A stretch of DNA of 38,536 bases, taken from NCBI GenBank assembly GCA_016214345.1, contig JACROR010000029.1:1-38536 (forward strand), written 5' to 3'. The notes below the pieces were generated by a model, which did no database searches, was not told the origin of the DNA, and was given only the letters and a program-made list of their open reading frames with translations. The position numbers and the translations under genes were made by a program. Source of the DNA: Candidatus Niyogiibacteriota bacterium. Lineage in GTDB: Bacteria; Patescibacteriota; Minisyncoccia; JACROR01. This document shows, one piece after another, positions 32,173-38,536 of this stretch. Numbering within the stretch: the first letter of the stretch is position 1; each line of letters begins with the position of its first letter.

Positions 32173-32763
32173 ATGAAAATTTTGGCGATACATGGTTTTT
32201 GGCGCAGTGGCGTTTTTTGGAAAAAGGCGACTAAGGTTCTGCAAGCGTTTGGTCATCACGTGATTACTCCGGATCTGGACTGGGAAAGAGATTGTGTGGA
32301 GTATATTATGCGGATGATCAGAACGGAAAGGCCCGATGTAATAATGGGCATGAATTTTGGCGGTTATACCGTGCAGAAAGTTCTTGAAAAATTAGACAAG
32401 CGAGAAGTAAGATGTTGCGTGCTTATCGCTCCGGTTGGTCCTCATGGGCTTGGTCTCCGCACTTTTTTGAAAATGTGCGTAAAAGGACCGGATCACGAAA
32501 TAGACGATCCGGAATTAATGGAAGAAAAAATAATAAACGCTTGGCATGCTTTGCCTTTTTGCGGAGGCGTTCGGAAATCAATTAGTGTGCCCACCTTAGT
32601 TATAAGCGGAGGCCGGGATAAATTCGTAAGTTTGGGGGATGCTTTGCGGATTGCCGTTTTTCATAACGCGAGTCACATGCATTGGCCGGAATTAAATCAT
32701 AATGAGCTGGGAAAAAATAGGAAAGTTATACAATATATCGCCCGCTGGATAGCGGAAAAATAA
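32173..32763 (+). CDS. Alpha/beta-hydrolase-like protein lacking the nucleophile serine
   Basis: This 196-residue protein follows small alpha/beta hydrolases of the RBBP9/YdeN size: ILAIHGFWRSGVFWKKATKVLQAFGHHVITPDLDW, then VIMGMNFGGYTVQKVLEK, then VPTLVISGGRDKFVS (D149), then histidines near HMHWPELNHNELG. In the nucleophile elbow the expected GxSxG serine is Asn (N61, codon AAT at 32353-32355), one base from a serine codon. It may therefore be a non-catalytic binding protein or use another mechanism. AGAGGCGGTG lies about 12 nt before the ATG. Single-gene unit with terminator. Confidence 0.8.
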   Translation: MKILAIHGFWRSGVFWKKATKVLQAFGHHVITPDLDWERDCVEYIMRMIRTERPDVIMGMNFGGYTVQKVLEKLDKREVRCCVLIAPVGPHGLGLRTFLKMCVKGPDHEIDDPELMEEKIINAWHALPFCGGVRKSISVPTLVISGGRDKFVSLGDALRIAVFHNASHMHWPELNHNELGKNRKVIQYIARWIAEK

Positions 32764-32792
32764 AAAGCGCCGTATTTTTCGTACGGCGCTTT
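32764..32792 (+). terminator. Terminator after the hydrolase-like gene
   Basis: AAAGCGCCGTA (32764-32774) pairs with TACGGCGCTTT (32782-32792) around a 7-nt loop. Confidence 0.82.
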
Positions 32793-32795
32793 GTC

Positions 32796-32824
32796 TTGCT
32801 AAATCACGCGTTTTGTGATACATT
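32796..32824 (+). promoter_or_regulatory. Promoter of the 32881 gene
   Basis: TTGCTA (32796-32801) and TACATT (32819-32824) are spaced by 17 nt. The spacer CACGCGTTTTGTGA closely matches that of the putA promoter. Confidence 0.5.
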
Positions 32825-32880
32825 GTTTCACAAGTGGTTTTTTGAAAATATAACAATCATTAAGGACAAGGAGGATTTGC

Positions 32881-33201
32881 ATGGAACCAAGAAGATATGG
32901 ACGCGGTCCGTTTAATGATGGATGGCCTATAAGTGAAAACAGCATGGTGCATATTTTTGGCGCTAATTTGAAGAAATTTTTAAAAGGAGATTTGGAGCTG
33001 GTTTTTGTGCGTAATGTGCCCGGAGCTGATATTGGGACGGTAATATTGCGGACGCAAAACGGCGTGCACAATTTGTTTAACATAACTGGCGTTCCGCGTT
33101 CTTGTTTTGTGGCTCTGGCTGAAAATATGGACCTTTCTAAAGTGGACGAATGCCATTACAGCGCTTCCAGTGTCATTACAACGCTTCCGGGTCTTGATTA
33201 A
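32881..33201 (+). CDS. Small protein of unknown function
   Basis: The 106-residue soluble protein has no motif I recognise. The middle (VHIFGANLKKFLKGDLELVFVRNVPGADIGTVILRTQNGVHNLF) looks like alternating beta strands, and the N-terminus is rich in Gly, Pro and Arg. Its existence is supported by AAGGAGG 7-8 nt before the ATG, a promoter at 32796 and a hairpin terminator after the stop. It belongs to the SD-led single-gene class. Confidence 0.7.
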   Translation: MEPRRYGRGPFNDGWPISENSMVHIFGANLKKFLKGDLELVFVRNVPGADIGTVILRTQNGVHNLFNITGVPRSCFVALAENMDLSKVDECHYSASSVITTLPGLD

Positions 33202-33213
33202 ATAGCAATAAAT

Positions 33214-33245
33214 AACCGCGCGAGTTATCTCGGCGGTTTTTTTTA
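33214..33245 (+). terminator. Terminator after the 32881 gene
   Basis: AACCGCGCGAG pairs with CTCGGCGGTT (one bulge or mismatch) around TTAT and runs into eight or more T. Confidence 0.82.
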
Positions 33246-33253
33246 TTTATTTT

Positions 33254-33276
33254 ACCTGGCTATGCGATAGCCAGGT
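33254..33276. repeat. Perfect palindrome ACCTGGCTAT-GCG-ATAGCCAGGT
   Basis: A 10-bp stem around GCG lies just after the terminator. It shares the general character of the other intergenic palindromes but not their core sequences. Confidence 0.65.
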
Positions 33277-33366
33277 AGCCATATCGTTTTGTATGAATAC
33301 GCCTGATTGTGAGCGTTGGTTTTTCGTGATATTGTTTTTATATAAGTTATTAATATTTTTTTAATT

Positions 33367-34311
33367 ATGAAAACCACAGCTAAAGATTTTTTCTTAAATT
33401 TGCTCGCAGTTGCGGCTCTTTATTTCTCCGCGGGATTTTTGGTTAATCTGCTTTTTGCTTACATTGATCTTGCTATCGTGGATCCCTTGCAGGGGTCGGC
33501 GATGTATCGTTTAGGATCCGTGCGTTGGGGAGTGGCCGCGCTAGTGGTAATCTTTCCGGTGTTCGTGTGGGCCTCTTGGTTTTTGAATAAAATTTTCGTT
33601 AAAAATCCCGAATCACGTAAATATAAAGTGCGAATCTGGCTTTTGTATTTGACGCTTTTTATAGCGGGTGGCGTGATAGTGGGGGATCTGGTGGCGGTGA
33701 TCTATAATTTTTTGGAAGGAGATCTGACGGCAAGATTTTTATGGAAAGTGGCGTCTATTTTGGCGGTGTCAGGACTAATTTTCAGTTATTATTTAATTGA
33801 GGTGCGCGCCGAAGGCGCTGTAAGCGCCGAAGAAGGCGGGAACAAGATTCAGCGATGGCTGGCGCGGATTTCCATGATCGCGATCGCGATCGCGATCATT
33901 GCCGGGTTTTTCGTCGCCGGCTCTCCTTTTGAACAGCGACTGCGCCGTTTCGATGACCGCCGCGTAAGCGATCTGCAATCCATTCAGTGGCAGGTGGTTA
34001 ATTTTTGGCAGAGCAAAGAGCGATTGCCCGATAATTTGGATGAATTAAGCGATAAAATAAGCGGATTTACTGCGCCACGCGATTCGGAAAACAATAGCGC
34101 GTATGAATACAGAAAAGCGTCTGATTTATCGTTTGAGTTGTGCGCGACATTTAATAGGGAGGGTAATGATGAGAGCGGGTCTAATGTTCCGATGCCGGCT
34201 AAAGCGCAATTTTCCGGAGAAATGCAGGGAAATTGGTCGCATGCGTCCGGTCGTGCTTGTTTTGAACGAACCATTGATCCTGATCTGTATCCTCCTTTTG
34301 CCAAGCCGTAA
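33367..34311 (+). CDS. DUF5671-type membrane protein with soluble C-terminal domain
   Basis: This 314-residue protein starts with KDFFLNLLAVAALYFSAGFLVNLLFAYID, the pattern of the DUF5671 membrane domain common in CPR genomes, with about four helices to residue 150, a fifth at about 170-188 (encoded by an iterated GATCGC tract at 33876-33897), then a soluble region (190-314). The latter, FDDRRVSDLQSIQWQVVNFWQSKERLPDNLDEL, resembles the soluble part of pseudopilin-like or DUF proteins where short peptides define a pilin-type fold. The function is unknown. No Shine-Dalgarno sequence is seen. The 125 nt that follow hold only small palindromic scraps (GGCCGAAGGCC). Confidence 0.72.
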   Translation: MKTTAKDFFLNLLAVAALYFSAGFLVNLLFAYIDLAIVDPLQGSAMYRLGSVRWGVAALVVIFPVFVWASWFLNKIFVKNPESRKYKVRIWLLYLTLFIAGGVIVGDLVAVIYNFLEGDLTARFLWKVASILAVSGLIFSYYLIEVRAEGAVSAEEGGNKIQRWLARISMIAIAIAIIAGFFVAGSPFEQRLRRFDDRRVSDLQSIQWQVVNFWQSKERLPDNLDELSDKISGFTAPRDSENNSAYEYRKASDLSFELCATFNREGNDESGSNVPMPAKAQFSGEMQGNWSHASGRACFERTIDPDLYPPFAKP

Positions 34312-34436
34312 ACTGCTCCCGTTTTGTCCAAGAGCGAAGCGATTGGTAACAAAACGCAGTCCAGCGAGGCCGAAGGCCGAGTCGCGGCTCCTACGCGCTA
34401 AGTTGTTGATGGCTGGCGGTCTCGTTTAATTTTTTT

Positions 34437-35954
34437 ATGAAGCATATACGATTCATATTATTCTTGTTGGCTGTTTTGTTTTTGGCGGCTTTTTTTTAAT
34501 TTTATTTTTACAATATTCCTGAAACCGACAGCTTGTACCATTTTCGCCACGCGGCCATCTATAAAGATGTGGGTATTTTAGCGTCCGCTTTCCCGTGGGT
34601 GCAATATTCCGTGATCAATAAGTATTCCGCCGATATTTGGTATGGTTTTCATTTATTTTTGATACCGTTCACTTATTTTCCGGATCCGATTTTGGGGTTG
34701 CGTGTAGCGGGATTTGCCATAACTTCTTTTTTGTTGCTCGCGTTTTTTTGGTCGTTAAAGCGGCTTAAGGTGGCTGCAAAATTTCTCTGGCCGTTTTTGC
34801 TGTTTTTTTCTTCACCTCTGGTGTCGTACCACTTGATTATGGCGCGTCCGCACGTGGTTTCTTTGGGTTTGGGCGCGCTGCTTTATTCGTTTTTGGCCGT
34901 GGAGAATCTTTGGGGAATATTTTTCGCGAGTTTGGGAATAAGTTTTTTCCATTTAAGCCTTTTTTGGTCCGCGTTGCTTATTTTGGGAGTATTTTTCATA
35001 GTTAAATTTTTTGTGGAAAAAGTTTTGGTGTGGCAATCCGTTTTGGTTGCCTTGGCGGGGCTTGTGGCGGGATGGCTCTTGCGTCCCAATCCGTGGGGAG
35101 CCACCAAAATAGCTTATGTGCAGATTGCGCAATTAATGTTGGTAAAACAGGCGGGCATTCCTCTTCATTCCGGCATGGAATTGTATCCTCTGCCATGGGG
35201 AGACCTGGGTTTTTTCGCGTTGTTTTTGGCGTTATGGTTGGTGGCGATCTTGGTTTTCGTGCGGGCCAGGGTGGGGCGGCGGACGGAGAGCGCACGTCAA
35301 GTCGTTATTCTATGGAGCAGTTTTATTTTGTCGGTTATTTTTTGGCTGATGACTATGTTCGTGGCGGAGAGGTCGTTTGATTTTTGGGCCGTTTTTGGCG
35401 TAATCTTCATGGCTTCGGTATTTACATATTTATTGCGCGATAAAGTAAAAATATTCGTCGCGACCTTCGGCGCGGCAATTTTTATAATTATGGCGGTTTA
35501 CGGCATTTATCAGATAGGTAAATTTTTGAACACGGTTGGCACTGATGCCCGCCGATTCCAGCCGGCCATGGAGTGGCTGAAAAATCATTCAAAGTCGGGG
35601 GATGTGGTATTTAATGTTTCTTGGGATTATTTTCCGGAATTGTTTTTTTGGAATACGAAAAATTTTTATGCAAGTGGCATGGATCCTATTTTTCAGTATG
35701 TCTACAATCCTAATATGTATTGGGAGGCGTATTATTTGGAAACCGGCAAAACCGCGCAATACACTTGCGCGGCAACGGCCTGCGCTCCGAAAGAATTGGA
35801 GGAGACCTACACAGCGCTTACGCGCGATTTTAAGGTGAAATATTTATTTTTGGATAAGCATTTTGATGTTAATCTTTATGATTATTTTTCTACGGATAAG
35901 AGATTTATTTTGCGGTATGAGAATAGCAATGCCGCGGTTTTTGAGGTATTATGA
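34437..35954 (+). pseudogene. GT-C-like membrane glycosyltransferase interrupted by an in-frame TAA
   Basis: An ATG at 34437 begins a membrane helix (MKHIRFILFLLAVLFLAAFF). TAA at 34497-34499 interrupts it, and the same frame continues FYFYNIPETDSLYHFRHAAIYK and on to 35954. The acidic ETDSLYH after helix 1 matches the first catalytic loop of GT-C glycosyltransferases (mannosyl- and oligosaccharyl-transferase type), and about ten more membrane helices follow, ending in a soluble C-terminal domain (about from residue 360). The longest uninterrupted frame starts only at a TTG at 34533, which would lose helix 1 and the catalytic loop. The stop is a single change from TTA, CAA or TAT. It is either a pseudogene, a sequencing error in the T-run, or a gene using read-through. 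rlmN overlaps its end by 4 nt. Confidence 0.7.
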
Positions 35955-36973
35955 CGCCTATGGATTTAAGTTGTTTGGAAAAAATTTTAGAAGGAGAGCC
36001 AAAATACCGCTTAAAGCAGGCCAAAGAAGCGGTATTTCGGCGTTTGATAAATGATTGGTCGGAAGCGTCAAATTTATCCGCGCCGCTTAGAGAAAAATTA
36101 AATCAAACATGCCCGCTTCAGGTCAGGGGAGAGATCGTGGAGTCTGCCAGTAACGCCGAAACATTGAAAGCAATAATCACTTTACAGGACGGATTGAAAA
36201 TAGAAGGCGTTTTGATGCGGCATAAAAATAAACGAAACACCGTGTGCGTTTCTTCGCAGGTGGGCTGTCCTTTGGGATGCAGATTTTGCGCGACCGGAGC
36301 TATGGGTTTCCGACGCGATCTGTCGGCATCGGAGATCGTAGATCAGGTTTTATTTTTCGCGAGGTTTTTGCAAAAACGAGGCGAGCAAAAAATAACCAAC
36401 GTGGTTTTTATGGGTATGGGCGAACCATTTTTGAATTACGATAATGTGGTCGCGGCGATCAAAATTTTAAACGACAAAGACGGGTTGAGCATCGGAGCGA
36501 GAAAAATTTCCGTTTCCACGAGCGGCGTCATTGAAGGCATAAAAAAATTGGCGAATGAAAAATTTCAGGTCAATCTGGCGATCTCTTTGCACGCGCCCGA
36601 TGACGATCTGCGCTCGCAGTTGATGCCCATCAATCGTAAGTATCCGTTGAAAGAAGTTTTGCGCGCCGTTGATGATTATATTCGCAAAACTTCGCGCCAG
36701 GTAATGTTTGAATATATTTTATTGAAGGGGATCAATGATTCGGAGGAGGACGCGAAAAAATTGGCGCGGCTGATGCGCAGGTCTTTATATTTCGTTAACT
36801 TAATCGCTTACAATGTTGTTGATGGAAAAAATATGGAACCGTCTTCCGCGCAGGCGATTAAAAAATTCAAAAACATTTTGGAAAAAGCTGGCGTAGTCGT
36901 GAGCGAGCGCTACCGTTTTGGCCGCGACATCAAGGCGGCTTGCGGCCAGCTTGCCACTCCCTCCGGTTTTTAG
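35951..36973 (+). CDS. rlmN: Dual-specificity 23S rRNA/tRNA methyltransferase RlmN
   Basis: This 340-residue radical-SAM enzyme methylates C2 of A2503 in 23S rRNA and A37 of some tRNAs. CPLGCRFC holds the 4Fe-4S cysteines (C106, C110, C113), VVFMGMGEPFLNYDNV and ISLHAPDDDLRSQLMPINRKYP are family signatures, and the methyl-carrying cysteine lies in the final DIKAACGQL. The ATG overlaps the stop of the glycosyltransferase gene by 4 nt (ATGA), so translation is coupled even though the upstream gene is interrupted. A terminator follows. Confidence 0.97.
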   Translation: MTPMDLSCLEKILEGEPKYRLKQAKEAVFRRLINDWSEASNLSAPLREKLNQTCPLQVRGEIVESASNAETLKAIITLQDGLKIEGVLMRHKNKRNTVCVSSQVGCPLGCRFCATGAMGFRRDLSASEIVDQVLFFARFLQKRGEQKITNVVFMGMGEPFLNYDNVVAAIKILNDKDGLSIGARKISVSTSGVIEGIKKLANEKFQVNLAISLHAPDDDLRSQLMPINRKYPLKEVLRAVDDYIRKTSRQVMFEYILLKGINDSEEDAKKLARLMRRSLYFVNLIAYNVVDGKNMEPSSAQAIKKFKNILEKAGVVVSERYRFGRDIKAACGQLATPSGF

Positions 36974-36997
36974 CAATAATCCAATAATAATTTTATT

Positions 36998-37029
36998 AAA
37001 ATACCCCGGCAATGACGGGGTATTTTTTT
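36998..37029 (+). terminator. rlmN terminator
   Basis: AAAATACCCCG pairs with CGGGGTATTTT around a 7-nt loop and ends in seven T. Confidence 0.88.
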
Positions 37030-37084
37030 ATCCACAGGTGGATCAATTTTTAGCTTACATATAATGGTAAGATAAAGATATAAA

Positions 37085-38536
37085 ATGACAGATGGCAAAC
37101 ACAAGACAGGCCGTTTGAAATTTAGTAAAACTCGGCGCATTTTTGTTATGTTGCGGGCTGTTTTTGTTATTTTAATGTTGCTGTTTTTCACGGGCGTATT
37201 TGCCGGTGATGTTATGGCGGTTTCCGGAGTGCCAAGCGTTATAAGTTATCAGGGTAGATTAAGCGATTCCAGCGACAATCTTTTGGGCGGTTCCGGCACG
37301 ACATATTATTTTAAATTTTCAATTTGGGATAATGCCACGATTAATTCCGGCAATCGGCTTTGGCCCGCTGCGGCGCCGAGTACCACCACCGCTAATGTAA
37401 AGAACGGAGTTTTCAATGTAAATATAGGCGACACCGCCAGCGGTTATCCTGACGCGCTGGTTTTTAATTTCAATACTAACTCGGCAATATATTTACAGGT
37501 TGAAGTTTCTTCAAACAATAGCACTTATCAAACTTTATCTCCGAGACAACGTATTGCCGCTTCGGCATTCGCGCAATTGGCGGGAGCGGTTAGCGGAACT
37601 TCCACTCCATCTTCTTTTGGAACTACCACGCCGATCGGCAATTCCGTTGTTACGATTGAAGCATCTTCTACGAGCGCCATCCCACTTTCATTGCGCGCCG
37701 CTTCAGGACAGATAGCGAATATTTTTCAAATTCAAAATTCCGCAAATTCTGATTTACTTTTTGTAAATTCTTCCGGTGGATTATTTGCGTCTTCCACTTT
37801 GCAAGTTACGGGAAATACAATTTTGTATGGAAATCTTGGGGTAGGTACCACGACTCCTGCCAAAAATTTTGCGGTGCAGGGTGACAGTCTTTTTTCCGGA
37901 GATATATTTTTTGCAAATTTGACGGCAACCGGTACTACCAGGTTGAACGGCAATACTTACGCCTGGCCGGCGTCTATTACTTCCGGAAATTTTTTGCAAA
38001 CCGATTCGTCCGGTAATTTAACTTGGGCAACTGCTAGCGGAGGCGGCGGTGGAGGAGGTTTTGATTCCGTTACTACCGAAGGAGGATTTATCCGCTTAGC
38101 TACCACTACCAATCGCGTGGGCATTGGCACAACCACCCCTTACGCCAAACTTTCTATCGGCCAAACGAATGGCGCGGGAATCGCCACCACCACTCTTGCC
38201 ATTCAGCCGGTATCGGGACAGACCGCGAACATAATTGATATTTTTAATACTTCGGGCAATTTAACGACTACTCTTGATGTTAATAATCTCTTAACCATAG
38301 GCGGTGGCATTATTTCGCGCGCCTCTTCTTCTATTACGTCAAGTTTGCATGTTTCGGGATTATTGAACGCTTCTTCCACCTTGCTGGTGGGAGGCGGCTC
38401 TGCCGCGACTTCCACTTTCACTTCCAACCTGGATACCGCGGCCAACTTGGAAGCCGACAGAATTCAAACCGTTTCCACCACCGCGTCTTCCACTTTCGCC
38501 AACGGCATTAATCTGACCAAAGGATGTTTCAGCATC
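37085..38536 (+). CDS. Large Ser/Thr/Gly-rich surface protein, 5' part (runs off the window)
   Basis: The frame is open for 484 codons from ATG 37085 to the last base without a stop. After a basic start, a signal-anchor helix (about residues 20-41, ending FTGVFAGDVMA) leads to an exported domain with PSVISYQGRLSDSSDNLLGGSGTTYYFKFSIWD, a fold seen at the start of bacterial surface proteins with tail-fibre-like repeats. The rest has loose repeats (NLGVGTTTPAKNFAVQGD, NRVGIGTTTPYAKLSIGQ; VSGQTANIIDIFNTSGNL) and a Gly7 run. GxGTTTPxAK repeats suggest a beta-helix or fibre. It is probably an adhesin or cell-surface fibre. The Thr-rich gene end at 2-232 may be of the same class. A TATAAT at 37060 precedes it. 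Confidence 0.85.
   Translation, partial: MTDGKHKTGRLKFSKTRRIFVMLRAVFVILMLLFFTGVFAGDVMAVSGVPSVISYQGRLSDSSDNLLGGSGTTYYFKFSIWDNATINSGNRLWPAAAPSTTTANVKNGVFNVNIGDTASGYPDALVFNFNTNSAIYLQVEVSSNNSTYQTLSPRQRIAASAFAQLAGAVSGTSTPSSFGTTTPIGNSVVTIEASSTSAIPLSLRAASGQIANIFQIQNSANSDLLFVNSSGGLFASSTLQVTGNTILYGNLGVGTTTPAKNFAVQGDSLFSGDIFFANLTATGTTRLNGNTYAWPASITSGNFLQTDSSGNLTWATASGGGGGGGFDSVTTEGGFIRLATTTNRVGIGTTTPYAKLSIGQTNGAGIATTTLAIQPVSGQTANIIDIFNTSGNLTTTLDVNNLLTIGGGIISRASSSITSSLHVSGLLNASSTLLVGGGSAATSTFTSNLDTAANLEADRIQTVSTTASSTFANGINLTKGCFSI

Overview
The window looks like a chromosomal piece of a Candidate Phyla Radiation bacterium (Patescibacteria, most likely a Parcubacteria-type lineage). The reasons are the reduced gene style, a DUF5671 membrane protein, long Ser/Thr-rich surface proteins at both ends, several likely leaderless genes, and many short GC-rich palindromes scattered through intergenic DNA and even inside genes. 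UGA is used as a stop (for example at the end of the solute-binding protein and of the Lon-N-like gene), so the UGA-glycine code of Gracilibacteria/SR1 does not apply. The lineage is inferred from gene content, not from rRNA, which is absent here.

Layout. 1-950: 3' end of a surface protein, palindromes, and a small membrane protein. 950-5045 (minus strand): RNase J, a tRNA-Leu(CAG) lying between two halves of broken tRNA-Leu genes, a peptide-type ABC solute-binding protein, and SecG. 5165-8075: an unusual proteolysis cluster made of a stand-alone Lon N-domain-like protein, a single-ring ClpB-D2-like AAA+ protein with a coiled-coil insertion, and a divergent ClpP-like protein. 8166-12939: UvrA, a protein with a duplicated HNH-like motif, and a compact M50 protease. 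13088-16096: a bifunctional PutA. 16256-19015: a HicBA module between copies of a dispersed repeat, then CIRCE-groES-groEL. 19119-21342: a small HExxH protein, LemA-HtpX, and a gene broken by an amber codon. 21493-22208: tRNA-Ser(GGA) inside a long inverted repeat, and a CPBP protease. 22451-26376: shikimate kinase-like gene, dnaG-rpoD, tRNA-Asn. 26666-30098: threonine synthase, a cupredoxin with small membrane proteins, TspO, and an OB-fold tRNA-binding protein. 30151-33201: ObgE and three poorly characterised genes. 33367-38536: DUF5671 protein, a GT-C-like glycosyltransferase with an in-frame stop, RlmN, and the 5' part of a large surface protein.

Two styles of expression signal are visible. 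Several housekeeping genes (secG, lemA, cupredoxin, tspO, obg) have a -10 box 6-9 nt from the start codon and no Shine-Dalgarno sequence, which implies leaderless mRNAs. Many accessory genes (Lon-N/AAA+, ClpP-like, HNH-like, M50, putA, HExxH, thrC and three unknowns) have a strong AGGAGG-type site, and most of these end in a hairpin-plus-T terminator.

Proteolysis and protein quality control are heavily represented: Lon-N/AAA+/ClpP-like, M50, HtpX, CPBP, the HExxH protein, GroESL under HrcA-type control, and possibly LemA. The most unusual features are the split Lon/Clp-like cluster, two tRNAs whose acceptor stems are extended by long flanking inverted repeats (one of them between two halves of other tRNA-Leu genes), and a 50-bp three-hairpin element carried in frame inside both uvrA and dnaG.
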